64,000 nucleotides of DNA, from contig DATASX010000073.1 in the NCBI GenBank assembly GCA_036269075.1, positions 21,844 through 85,843 of the forward strand. The letters run 5' to 3'. A model generated the notes under the pieces. It was not told the DNA's origin. It was given only the letters and a program-made list of their open reading frames with translations, and searched no databases. Below, in pieces: positions 42,617-50,675 of this stretch. The position numbers and the translations under genes are program-made. How positions within the stretch are numbered: position 1 is the stretch's first letter; every line of letters starts with the position of its first letter. The DNA is from Sporichthyaceae bacterium (GTDB taxonomy: Bacteria; Actinomycetota; Actinomycetes; Sporichthyales; Sporichthyaceae).

Positions 42617-43747
42617 CTATTTACCCCATCGAGCTGAGGGCCCGTCAGTTCGCACCCGGACCCCGCCGTTGGCCCGCCGGGCCGGGAAGCGCGGCGAGCG
42701 GTCGGAGATCCATGGCGCGTAGGGCGCCATCACCAGGGTGGCCAGCGTGATCAGCACGGTGTCGTAGTTGACCCGCCAGCCGACGAAATCGCGCCAGGCC
42801 TGGTCCCGGTCCGGCTTCAACGGCACCCCGGATTCAGCCAGGCGATCGCAGGTCGCGTCGTACTCGGCGCGGGTGACGCTGATCGGGTCCTCCGCGCACG
42901 GGTCGGGGTCGTGCTCGATGCCGAAGAATGTGGCGATGTTGCGCAGCGCCAGGTAGCCGCTGCGGATGCACAGCTCCGTGGCCGGGCTGCGCGGCAGGTC
43001 GAGCGTGGAGGCCCGGAGCGCGCCGCTGTCGAGCACGACCCCGGCCGCGGTGATCCACGAGCGGTCGGCCTGCGGGGAACGGAAGAACGGCAACGCCGAC
43101 AGCGAGGTGTGGGTCTCGTCGATCTCGACGAACCAGGACGTCCAGGTCGCCCATAGGTCCGCGTCCAGCCGGTCGATGTCCTCCAGCACCCAGAACCGCT
43201 CGATCAGCTCGCCGGCGCTCGGCGGTTGGCCGGCGAAGTTCGCCACCATCGCCACCTGCGCCTCGCGGCGCGAGAACGCGGCGTACATCGACGGCAGGTA
43301 GGTGATCAGCAGGGCCAGCAGGATCAGGCCGAGGGTGGCCTCGCTGAACTCCAGGGCGATCCGGGCCACACCCGCCGACTCCGCGAAGCCGAGCGTCAGC
43401 AGGCTCGACCCGCTGACGCTGTACGCCGCTCGCCACGGCCGCACCTCCAGGCCCCAGAACACCCCTGAGTAGCCGACCAACGTGATCGCCAACCAGACGA
43501 TCGGCAACGAGATCAGGCACACGGGCGCGTAGAGCGCCATGACCCGGTCGCGCTCCTCGTAGCTGTCGATGAATCGGGCACGCAGTCCGAACACGCGCCG
43601 GAAGAACGCGAACACCCAGCGGGTCAGGCGGACCGGCACCCCCCGGGGCACCACCACGGTCATCACCGCGGACAGCAACGTCGCGCCGACCACCGTGGCG
43701 CCGACGCCGACGGCGACCACGTCGCCCACGGTTCTCCAGGCGTCCAT
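42617..43747 (-). CDS. Integral membrane protein with ion-channel-like pore motif
   Basis: 376 aa with four to five helices in the first ~175 residues. Between two of them is SVSGSSLLTLGFAESAG, which looks like the P-loop and TLGF(A/G)(E/D) filter of two-helix potassium channels. The C-terminal ~190 residues are a soluble domain (FAGQPPSAGELIERFWVLED, SALPFFRSPQADRSWITAAG). A channel function is plausible but not certain. The gene is divergent from the glucokinase gene. Confidence 0.75.
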   Translation of the reverse strand: MDAWRTVGDVVAVGVGATVVGATLLSAVMTVVVPRGVPVRLTRWVFAFFRRVFGLRARFIDSYEERDRVMALYAPVCLISLPIVWLAITLVGYSGVFWGLEVRPWRAAYSVSGSSLLTLGFAESAGVARIALEFSEATLGLILLALLITYLPSMYAAFSRREAQVAMVANFAGQPPSAGELIERFWVLEDIDRLDADLWATWTSWFVEIDETHTSLSALPFFRSPQADRSWITAAGVVLDSGALRASTLDLPRSPATELCIRSGYLALRNIATFFGIEHDPDPCAEDPISVTRAEYDATCDRLAESGVPLKPDRDQAWRDFVGWRVNYDTVLITLATLVMAPYAPWISDRSPRFPARRANGGVRVRTDGPSARWGK

Positions 43748-43812
43748 GACCGGCCAGTCTCACCCACGCCCGCGCCAGGTTCGCGGCGGCCCTCCCCCGT
43801 TAGGTTGATCAG

Positions 43813-44556
43813 ATGGACAATCCCATCACCTTGGCGGTCGACGTCGGCGGCACCGGCCTGAAGGCCGCGGTCCTGAACAGTTCCGGCCAATTGCTGCACG
43901 AGCGGGTCCGGGTGCCCACGACCTACCCGATGGAGCCGGGCCAACTGGTCGAGAGGCTGCACAATCTGGTCGCGCCCGTCGAGCACTACGACCGCGTCTC
44001 GGTCGGCTTCCCCGGCATGGTCCGGGACGGCAAGGTGCTGTCCGCGCCGCACTTCGTCTCACCCGCCGGGCCGGGCGGGAAGCCGAGCAAGCAGTTGACC
44101 GCGGCCTGGTCGGGCTACGACCTCGCCGCGCACATCGAGTCGAAGTTCGGCCGCCCGACCCGGGTCGCCAACGACGCCGACGTGCAGGGCTCCGCGGTCG
44201 TGGCCGGGAAGGGCCTGGAGGTCGTGGTGACGCTCGGGACCGGCGTCGGCACGGCCACGTTCCTCGACGGGAAGCTGCTCCCCCACTTCGAGTTCGCCCA
44301 CCACCCGCTGCGCAAGTCGCGGACCTACAACGAGGTGCTCGGCGAGGCCGCGCGGAAGAAGGCCGGCCAAGGGAAGTGGCAGGAGCGGGTCGCCGAGGCG
44401 ATCGACGTCATCCGCGCGCTGACATTCTTCGACCACCTGTACCTCGGCGGCGGCAATGCCGCTCGCCTGACGCTACGGCTGCCCGCCGACGTCAGCCTGG
44501 TCGACAACTCCGCCGGCCTGCTCGGCGGGATCCGGCTGTGGGACCGCCTGGGCTGA
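43813..44556 (+). CDS. ppgK: ROK-family sugar kinase, polyphosphate glucokinase type
   Basis: 247 aa. Phosphate-1 loop LAVDVGGTGLKAAVL, VGFPGMVRDGKVLSAPHFVS, active-site VANDADVQGSAVV and VVTLGTGVGTATF correspond to the ROK/PPGK pattern. Actinobacterial members of this size phosphorylate glucose with polyphosphate or ATP. The C-terminal ALTFFDHLYLGGGNAARL is the adenosine/phosphate-2 segment. The usual ROK zinc motif is missing, as in PPGK. Confidence 0.85.
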   Translation: MDNPITLAVDVGGTGLKAAVLNSSGQLLHERVRVPTTYPMEPGQLVERLHNLVAPVEHYDRVSVGFPGMVRDGKVLSAPHFVSPAGPGGKPSKQLTAAWSGYDLAAHIESKFGRPTRVANDADVQGSAVVAGKGLEVVVTLGTGVGTATFLDGKLLPHFEFAHHPLRKSRTYNEVLGEAARKKAGQGKWQERVAEAIDVIRALTFFDHLYLGGGNAARLTLRLPADVSLVDNSAGLLGGIRLWDRLG

Positions 44557-44571
44557 GGCCGTCAGGTCAGG

Positions 44572-45099
44572 TCAGCGCATCTTCTCGAGGTAGCCGATCA
44601 TGTCGTCGGCGTGCTCCTCCTCGACGGAGAGGATCTCCTCGAACAGCCGGCGGGTGGTGATGTCCTTGTCGCCGAGCCATTGGACGATCTCGGTGTAGGA
44701 CGCGATCGCGATCCGCTCGGCGATCAAGTTCTCCTTGATCATCTCGATCAGGTCCGGCGCGGTGACGTACTCGGCGTGCGAACGGGCGGTCAGCGAGTCG
44801 GGGTTGAAGTCCGGAACGCCGCCGAGCTGGCTGATCCGCGTGGCCAGGCGGTCGGCATGGTCCTGCTCCTCCGCGGCGTGCTTGGCGAACTCGGCCGCGA
44901 CCGGTTCGGCGTTCAGCCCGGTGGCCGCGTGGAAGTGCTGCCGGTACCGCAGCGTGCACACGATCTCGGTGGCCAGCGCCTCGTTGAGGACCTCGACGAC
45001 CCGCTCCCGGTCGGCGCCGTAGGCCTCGGTGATCGGGCCCCGCTCGATCTGTTCCCGGGCGCGCTCGCGCAGAACCTTGACGTCGGTCAGGAACTCCAT
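44572..45099 (-). CDS. bfr: Bacterioferritin-type ferritin-like protein
   Basis: 175 aa four-helix bundle. Diiron ligands appear in NEALATEIVCTLRY, AKHAAEEQDHADRLA, ENLIAERIAIASY and ILSVEEEHADDMI. GGAGGAG lies seven bases before ATG 45099. It oxidises and stores iron. No methionine haem ligand can be assigned with certainty, so bacterioferritin versus Dps-like ferritin is a context-free family call. It fits the iron-handling theme of the window. Confidence 0.9.
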   Translation of the reverse strand: MEFLTDVKVLRERAREQIERGPITEAYGADRERVVEVLNEALATEIVCTLRYRQHFHAATGLNAEPVAAEFAKHAAEEQDHADRLATRISQLGGVPDFNPDSLTARSHAEYVTAPDLIEMIKENLIAERIAIASYTEIVQWLGDKDITTRRLFEEILSVEEEHADDMIGYLEKMR

Positions 45100-45249
45100 C
45101 TCGTGCCACTCCTCCGGTTCGATCCACCCACTCCCCGAGGGCTTACCCCGGGACCGCAGGAGCCAACCGGGCACCGCCACCGGTTGGCCGACCACCGGGC
45201 CGGGTAGACCGGAAGTGACCCGCAACGAACTGGCAAGGAGCGCGAAACG

Positions 45250-45507
45250 ATGAATCTCTCCGCGACCGGCACGGTTGTCCTGGTGGTGATCATCGCGATC
45301 GCGATGATCGCGATGCTCGCGGTGATCGCGCGGGCCAACAACCGCGCCGCGGCGACGCACAGCGAGCCCCACCGCGCCGAGCGGGCCGATGCCCGCTATC
45401 CCGGCCTGGACGCCGACGCCGTCGAGAACGTCGCCCGAGCGGCCGGCGACGACGTCGGGGCCACGGTCGAACCCGGCGGCCATGTGGTCCGCGGTCAGCA
45501 GCACTGA
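45250..45507 (+). CDS. Small single-pass membrane protein
   Basis: 85 aa. One helix (GTVVLVVIIAIAMIAMLAVI) then a polar, acidic C-terminus. AAGGAG lies eight bases before the ATG. No family recognised; divergent from bfr across 150 bases. Confidence 0.7.
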   Translation: MNLSATGTVVLVVIIAIAMIAMLAVIARANNRAAATHSEPHRAERADARYPGLDADAVENVARAAGDDVGATVEPGGHVVRGQQH

Positions 45508-45634
45508 CCCACCGACCCCACCGTTCGTCCGGACCCGTCCGCTCCGTGCCGGCACGGGCACGGGCCGGGCGAGTTCGTCGTCCACATCACACGCGCGATT
45601 TCGCCTGACGCTTGACCCCAGGCTCACTCCTGAC

Positions 45635-45653
45635 CGTACACTTTGTACGTACA
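45635..45653 (+). promoter_or_regulatory. Palindromic operator candidate upstream of the YeiH-type gene
   Basis: CGTACA-CTT-TGTACG (45635-45649) overlaps TGTACGTACA (45644-45653). It ends 15 bases before the GTG start at 45669, so a bound repressor would block transcription or translation start. Confidence 0.5.
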
Positions 45654-45668
45654 TTAGGGGGAGGCGCC

Positions 45669-46802
45669 GTGAAATCGTTGCCGGACATCGGGTGGGCAAC
45701 CGCCGGCGTCCCACGTAAAACCGCGTGCCACTCGACCGAGCCGCACCCGGCCGGGCGGCGCGCGATCAGCCGCTGCCGGCCGGACTGCCCCGCCGGTCAC
45801 GGCAATCACGTTCCCGCCGCGATCGTGGCGCTGCCCGGCCTGGCCGTGGTCGGCGCCGCGACCGGGCTCGCGTTCCTGGGCGCCTGGATGATCCCGTGGA
45901 TCAACCCGGCGACTCTGGCGGTGATCCTCGGCGCGGCATTGTCGAACCTCGGCCTGCACACCGACAAGCTGCGCCCGGGCACGCACGTCGCCGGCCACCG
46001 ACTACTGCGACTGGCCGTCGTCCTGCTCGGGTTCCAGCTGTCCACCTCGACGCTGCGCGCGGTCGGCCCGGCCGGCGCCGGGCTGGTGTTCGGCACGGTC
46101 ACGGTGACTTTCACCGGCCTGCTGCTGCTCGGCCGCCTGTTCGGCCTGCCGCCGGCCCGGTCGCTGCTGCTGGCCAGTGGCTACTCGATCTGCGGCGCGT
46201 CGGCCGTGGCCGCGGTCCGCTCTCCCGCCGAGGCCGACGAGGACGACGTGTCGGTCGCGGTCGCGCTGGTGACACTGTGCGGCAGCCTGGCGATCTTCGT
46301 GCTCCCGGCACTGCGCCACCCGCTGCACCTGAACACGCTGCAGTTCGGCAGTTGGGTCGGCGCCAGCGTGCACGACGTCGGCCAGACCGTGGCCACCGCG
46401 CAGGCGGTCCCCGGCGCCCTGGCCGTCGCGATGGTGATCAAGCTGTCGCGGGTGGCGCTGCTGCTGCCGCTGGTCTCGGCACTCGGCTACCGCGCCCGGC
46501 GACGAACGGATGCGGCGGCGACCGGCCCCCGCCCGCCCGTGCTGCCGCTGTTCCTGATCGGCTTCGTGGCCGCAGTGACCCTGAACAGCATGAACGTGGT
46601 CCCGGCCGGGACGCTCGCGGCGCTGATCCACGCGCAGCAGATCCTGCTGGTGGCCGCCCTGGTCGGGCTGGGCACCGGGATGCACCGGCGGGTGCTGTCC
46701 CGCGCGGGCGGGCCCGCGTTGTTCGTCGGCCTGGCCGGTTGGTTCCTGGTCGGGGCGACCGCGTTGGCCGCGGTGCACCTGACCGGCATCGGCGGCGCCT
46801 GA
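45669..46802 (+). CDS. YeiH/UPF0324-family putative exporter
   Basis: 377 aa from GTG 45669 with GGGGGAGG just upstream. About ten helices: NPATLAVILGAALSNLGLHT, RLAVVLLGFQLSTSTLRA, SGYSICGASAVAAVRSPAEA and SWVGASVHDVGQTVATAQAV are the YeiH signature segments. Members are annotated as putative sulfate exporters, without firm proof. The operator candidate upstream suggests an inducible gene. Confidence 0.9.
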   Translation: MKSLPDIGWATAGVPRKTACHSTEPHPAGRRAISRCRPDCPAGHGNHVPAAIVALPGLAVVGAATGLAFLGAWMIPWINPATLAVILGAALSNLGLHTDKLRPGTHVAGHRLLRLAVVLLGFQLSTSTLRAVGPAGAGLVFGTVTVTFTGLLLLGRLFGLPPARSLLLASGYSICGASAVAAVRSPAEADEDDVSVAVALVTLCGSLAIFVLPALRHPLHLNTLQFGSWVGASVHDVGQTVATAQAVPGALAVAMVIKLSRVALLLPLVSALGYRARRRTDAAATGPRPPVLPLFLIGFVAAVTLNSMNVVPAGTLAALIHAQQILLVAALVGLGTGMHRRVLSRAGGPALFVGLAGWFLVGATALAAVHLTGIGGA

Positions 46803-46815
46803 GTTGAACTGACGG

Positions 46816-47478
46816 TCAGTCAGTTCGCCGACGCAGCCGCGCGACACACAGGTCCGGGCTGGCGAAGGGCTCGAGGTCGGCCAGTCGAAGGTCGGTGTCC
46901 AACGCCTCCAGCGCCCCCGAGATCAGCGCGCCATGCAGCTCGCAGACCACGTCCGGACTGCGCCCGGCGACCTCCGCGAACGGGCAGTGCCCGAGTTCCA
47001 CATCGACGCCGCCGCGCCGGCGGCGCACCGTCGGCTCGAACCCGATGGAGCCGAGCAACTCGAGCAAGGTCTGCGTCGCGGGTTGCGTCGGGTCGGCGTC
47101 GGCCACCAGGGCTGCGCCCCACTGCGCGCCGGTCCGCCGCACCGCGGCCGCGCCGTCCGGAACCTCGGCGAGCGTCCGCGTGAGCATCTCCGAGAGCATC
47201 CGGTAGCTGCGGGCTCCCGGCGTGCCGGTCGCCCGGGCGGTGTAACCGACCGGCGGGCGGCCCGGGGTCGGCCGGGATTGCTCGACCCGGTCGAGCATCC
47301 CCGCCGTCGCCAGGCCTTCCAGGTGGAATCGCGCGGTGTTCACGTGCAAACCTGTTGTCGCGGCGACCTCGCGGACCCCGAGGGGTTCGGCCGCGGCGCG
47401 CACCGCCGCAAGCACCCGCCCGCGACTGCCGGTGGCGCGCTGCGACCAGACCGGGTCGGTCAACCCTGACGGCGTCAT
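46816..47478 (-). CDS. SufR-like winged-helix regulator with predicted Fe-S cluster
   Basis: 220 aa. The N-terminal winged helix is GVREVAATTGLHVNTARFHL plus the wing. The C-terminal region has three cysteines spaced as in SufR: GHCPFAEVAGRSPDVVCELH and SPDLCVARL. SufR-type proteins bind an Fe-S cluster and respond to iron, oxygen or NO. It is divergent from the flavohemoglobin gene, a likely target (inference). Confidence 0.8.
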   Translation of the reverse strand: MTPSGLTDPVWSQRATGSRGRVLAAVRAAAEPLGVREVAATTGLHVNTARFHLEGLATAGMLDRVEQSRPTPGRPPVGYTARATGTPGARSYRMLSEMLTRTLAEVPDGAAAVRRTGAQWGAALVADADPTQPATQTLLELLGSIGFEPTVRRRRGGVDVELGHCPFAEVAGRSPDVVCELHGALISGALEALDTDLRLADLEPFASPDLCVARLRRRTD

Positions 47479-47560
47479 GAGGTGTTTTCTACCGCAATCG
47501 GGTGCGATCCGGCGGCCCGGACGGACCAGTTCGGCCGGCAGAATAAAAACGAGGCTCTAT

Positions 47561-47576
47561 AGTCAAAATTGCGACT
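47561..47576 (+). promoter_or_regulatory. Possible operator between regulator and flavohemoglobin genes
   Basis: AGTCAAAATTGCGACT is an imperfect palindrome with AGTC/GACT arms and an AT-rich core, 49 bases upstream of the flavohemoglobin start and 83 from the regulator start. It is the only obvious inverted repeat in this divergent gap. Confidence 0.45.
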
Positions 47577-47624
47577 CCTTACGGCGGCCGAGGGCCGGAC
47601 GGCGCAAGAAGGACGAGAACCTGG

Positions 47625-48752
47625 GTGATGGCGGTGGAGCGGCACGACCTGATCAAGGACAGCTTCGCATCGGTCGAACCGATGGCCGATCGCGTCGCTG
47701 CCGACTTCTACGCACGGATGTTCGTCGAGGCGCCGGACCTGCGTGCGCTGTTCCCCGCGGCGATGGACGTGCAGCGGAATCGATTGTTCGGTGCCTTGGT
47801 GCGGATCGTCCACGGCTGGGACCGACCCGATTCCATGACCGGCTTCCTGGAGCAGCTCGGCCGCGACCATCGCAAGTTCGGGGTCAAGGCCGGCCACTAC
47901 GAGGCGATGGGCCGAGCGTTCCTGTGGTCGCTGAAGCGGCACGCCGGGCCGGCCGTCTGGACGCCGGAGGTCGAGGCCGCCTGGGTGGCGGCGTTCTCCG
48001 ACATCGCGATCACGATGATCGCCGCGGCTCGCTCGGCCGCGGACCAGACGCCGGACTGGTGGCTGGCCGAGGTCGTGCACCACGAACTGCGGGGCCCGGA
48101 CACCGCCGTGATGACTCTGCGCCCCGATCAGGAACTGCCCTTCCAGGCCGGCCAGTACGTCTCGGTGGAGACGCCCTGGTGGCCCCGGGTGTGGCGGTAC
48201 TACTCGATCGCCAACGCTCCCCGGCCGGACAGGCTGATCGAGGTGCACGTCAAGAAGATCGACGCCGGTTGGGTCAGCACCGCGCTGGTGCGCCAGGCCG
48301 GCCTCGGCGACGTCGTGCGCCTCGGACACCCGATGGGCACGATGATCGCCGACCGGACCTCGACCCGCGACATGCTGATGCTCGCCGGCGGCACGGGCCT
48401 GGGCCCGATGAAGGCGATCCTGGCGGACATGGCCCGGTGGAACTGGTACCGCCGGGTGTTCCTCGTGATGGGCGCCCGGCACAGCGAGGAGTTCTACGAC
48501 CTGCCGGCGCTGAACGCGTTCGCGCGGGAGCACGAGTGGCTGACCGTCGTGCCGGCGGTCTCCGAGGACGCGAACTACCCGGGCGAGCGCGGGCTCGCCG
48601 TCGACGTGGCGCTGCGGCATGGGGAGTGGACCGATCACGACGTGCTGATCGCCGGGTCCGGCGCGATGATCCGCGGCAGCATCTCCCGGCTGCTGGACGC
48701 CGATGTGCCGCTGTTGCGAATCAAGTTCGACGACTTCGGCGACGCGAACTGA
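47625..48752 (+). CDS. hmp: Flavohemoglobin (NO dioxygenase type)
   Basis: 375 aa. Residues 1-140 form a globin (DSFASVEPMADRVAADFYAR, proximal-helix region GVKAGHYEAMGRAFLW). The FNR-type reductase follows: FAGQYVSVETPWWP, WRYYSIANAP for FAD, MLAGGTGLGPMKAIL for NAD(P)H, and a terminal DVLIAGSGAMIRG. The enzyme converts NO to nitrate with O2 and NAD(P)H. GTG 47625 or ATG 47628 are both possible starts. Confidence 0.9.
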   Translation: MMAVERHDLIKDSFASVEPMADRVAADFYARMFVEAPDLRALFPAAMDVQRNRLFGALVRIVHGWDRPDSMTGFLEQLGRDHRKFGVKAGHYEAMGRAFLWSLKRHAGPAVWTPEVEAAWVAAFSDIAITMIAAARSAADQTPDWWLAEVVHHELRGPDTAVMTLRPDQELPFQAGQYVSVETPWWPRVWRYYSIANAPRPDRLIEVHVKKIDAGWVSTALVRQAGLGDVVRLGHPMGTMIADRTSTRDMLMLAGGTGLGPMKAILADMARWNWYRRVFLVMGARHSEEFYDLPALNAFAREHEWLTVVPAVSEDANYPGERGLAVDVALRHGEWTDHDVLIAGSGAMIRGSISRLLDADVPLLRIKFDDFGDAN

Positions 48753-48759
48753 CGTAGCG

Positions 48760-49209
48760 TCAGGCCGCGGCGAAGACGCCGCGCGCCGATTGTGACCTCA
48801 ATGAGTCACCTCGATGAGTCGGCTTCGGGAAGGCCGCGGCGGGCGTCACCGTGGCGTGCACCTCGAGCTTGTAGCTGCCGACGACGAAGTCGTCGGCCTT
48901 CCAGCCGGGCACCGACACGGCGTCCGGCGGGCCGGCGCAGGTCGCGTCGTGCCAGAGCTCCAGCACGACCCCGGGAGAGCCGTCGCGGTACCAGACCGAC
49001 TGGACGTGGTCCATGCCCGCGCAGTCGGAGTTCGGATCCGCATCGTCGAACTGGGGCAGCCCCTGGAAACCGGGCTTGCTCCAGAAGCACACCTTGTGGC
49101 TGGCGCACTGATCGAGGCCGGCAGCGGACGCCGCGGCTGGATGGATCACGAGCATCGGCACGAGCGCCACCAACGCGGCCGGCCCGGCAAGGGCATGCAC
49201 CAAGCGCAC
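48760..49209 (-). CDS. Secreted peptidase-inhibitor-I36-like protein
   Basis: 149 aa from GTG 49209 with GGGAGG seven bases upstream. Signal LAGPAALVALVPMLVIHPAA then AAG. The mature part has the family pattern CASHKVCFWSKPGFQG followed by further cysteines (SDCAGMD, DATCAGPP) that would form disulfides. Inhibitor I36 proteins act on extracellular metalloproteases; the domain also occurs in proteins without tested activity. A Pro/Ser tail follows. Confidence 0.75.
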   Translation of the reverse strand: MRLVHALAGPAALVALVPMLVIHPAAASAAGLDQCASHKVCFWSKPGFQGLPQFDDADPNSDCAGMDHVQSVWYRDGSPGVVLELWHDATCAGPPDAVSVPGWKADDFVVGSYKLEVHATVTPAAAFPKPTHRGDSLRSQSARGVFAAA

Positions 49210-49602
49210 CAAACGGCCTCCCGTCTCCACAGGACGACCCGGCAGGTGCCGGATCGACCGGTTCTGAATCTGGGCTCCGACTCCGGACCTGTCCCGGCCC
49301 GGACGCGGCAGCGTCCCGGGGGTTCTTCCGGAGTGAAGGCTGGAAGCTAGCACCGCGCCGTGGGCTCCGGATAGTCCCTGAATTTTCAGGAATCCACGGT
49401 AGCTCTGTATCGGTCGGCGGCGGTATACCCCGAGCCGCGCTTGATCACTCCTGCTGGGACCGGCGATTCTGAGGCAGCTTAGCCGCACCGGCACGCATTT
49501 GCCGAGTTCAGCGTGACCAGAGTGGCGCACGTCAGCTGCCGGGACGATCCTTCGCGGACGACGTTCCGAACGAACCGGGCCGCAGGTATTATCCGATCTT
49601 GA
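49210..49602. other. Intergenic region with promoter before the fluoride riboswitch
   Basis: 393 bases between the inhibitor gene and the riboswitch. Apart from the promoter at its 3' end, I see a patch of lower GC around 49370-49430. No gene supported. Confidence 0.4.
49564..49592 (+). promoter_or_regulatory. Promoter of the fluoride-exporter operon
   Basis: TTCCGA (49564-49569) and TATTAT (49587-49592) are 17 bases apart, and transcription would start just before the riboswitch at about 49599. The -10 is strong, the -35 weak. Confidence 0.5.
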
Positions 49603-49662
49603 GCGGCGGTGGGGCCCGCCGAATGAACCGTCGCCCTTAGGGGCGGCCAACGGTCCCTGGTC
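49603..49662 (+). promoter_or_regulatory. Fluoride riboswitch (crcB motif)
   Basis: GGCGGTGGGGCCCGCC then GAATGAACCG fits the aptamer 5' part, and GGCCAACGGTCCCTGG fits the 3' part of the crcB motif. GGGGCC can pair with GGTCCC to form the pseudoknot. CGCC/GGCG arms close the hairpin, and CGCCC/GGGCG another. GGTCCCTG can instead pair with CAGGGTCC next to the GTG start (49681), which would hide the GAGAGGA ribosome binding site: a translational switch (inference). Confidence 0.8.
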
Positions 49663-49680
49663 CGAGAGGAACAGGGTCCC

Positions 49681-50256
49681 GTGCTGCCTAGATTCTCCTT
49701 CCGACGTCCGCCCTGGCGACGGCCTCCGGTTCCCGGCGATCAACCGACCGCCGCTCCCGAGCGGGCTCCCTTCGCTCTGCCGATCGACCCCGACCTCGAC
49801 GCTGTCGCGGCCGGCGCACCGCCCGGTGCTCCGCCGCCCCGGTTGCGCGTCGCGCCGCTGGTCGCGGTCGCGGTCGGCGGGTTCGCCGGCGGCCTGGCGC
49901 GGTACGCGATCGGCGAGGCCTGGCCCACCCGGACCGATGGATTCCCGGCGGCCACCTTCGCGATCAACACCTCCGGGGCGTTCGTGCTGGCCTGCGTGCT
50001 GCTGCTGGCGCTCGAGGTCCTGCCGCCGACGACCTACGTGCGGCCCCTGCTCGGCACCGGGTTCTGCGGGGCCTACACGACGTTCTCCTCGGTCGCCGTC
50101 AGCAGCGACCAACTCGTGCACCACGGCCACAGCGGCATTGCCGCCGAGTACGTGGCGCTCAGCCTGGTAGCCGGCCTGGCCGTGGTCGTGGCGACGCTGG
50201 CCGTCGGCCGGCGAGTCGTCGGCGCCGTGCCCCTGGGTCGAGGCGGCGGCCGATGA
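49681..50256 (+). CDS. crcB: Fluoride channel FluC/CrcB, first subunit
   Basis: 191 aa from GTG 49681. About 55 disordered N-terminal residues precede four helices with GGFAGGLARYAIGEAW, NTSGAFVLACVLLLALEV and GTGFCGAYTTFSSVA, the last being the TTFS pore motif of FluC. Members dimerise in antiparallel, and paired genes often encode heterodimers, as here with the overlapping next gene. The riboswitch links it to fluoride export. Confidence 0.93.
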   Translation: MLPRFSFRRPPWRRPPVPGDQPTAAPERAPFALPIDPDLDAVAAGAPPGAPPPRLRVAPLVAVAVGGFAGGLARYAIGEAWPTRTDGFPAATFAINTSGAFVLACVLLLALEVLPPTTYVRPLLGTGFCGAYTTFSSVAVSSDQLVHHGHSGIAAEYVALSLVAGLAVVVATLAVGRRVVGAVPLGRGGGR

Positions 50257-50621
50257 TGCTCGCCGTCTGGGTCTCGCTGGCCGCCTCGGCCGGCGCGGTC
50301 GCGCGCTACCTGATGGACCGCTTCGTGCAGGCCCGGCACCGCACCGGGCTGCCGTTCGGCACGTTCTTCATCAACCTGATCGGGACGTTCGTGCTCGGTT
50401 TGGTCACCGCCGCGGGCGCCGGGCACCACATGGACGCCTCGCTCGGCACCGTGATCGGCGTCGGGCTGTGCGGCGGGTTCACCACCTGGTCGACGTTCTG
50501 CTGGGAGACGGTGGCGCTGTTCGAGTCCGGCGCCGGTGCCGGGGCGGTCCTGAACATGGCAGGCAGCCTGACCCTCGGTGCTGGGGCGGCGGCGCTGGGC
50601 CTGGCCCTGGGCAGCTTGTGA
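50253..50621 (+). CDS. crcB: Fluoride channel FluC/CrcB, second subunit
   Basis: 122 aa, four helices. SAGAVARYLMDRFVQARH, FINLIGTFVLGLVTAAG and GFTTWSTFCWETVAL are FluC hallmarks. ATG overlaps the previous stop (ATGA), so translation is coupled and a heterodimer is likely. It lacks the N-terminal extension of its partner. Confidence 0.94.
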   Translation: MMLAVWVSLAASAGAVARYLMDRFVQARHRTGLPFGTFFINLIGTFVLGLVTAAGAGHHMDASLGTVIGVGLCGGFTTWSTFCWETVALFESGAGAGAVLNMAGSLTLGAGAAALGLALGSL

Positions 50622-50623
50622 CC

Positions 50624-50671
50624 GCCGGCCGACGAGGAATCTGATGTGTGGTCAGATCCCTCGCCGGCCGA
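50624..50671. terminator. Bidirectional hairpin terminator
   Basis: CGGCCGACGAGGAATCTGA pairs, with two gaps, with TCAGATCCCTCGCCGGCCG around a short loop, between the convergent crcB and GH26-like genes. Confidence 0.65.
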
Positions 50672-50675
50672 CGTT

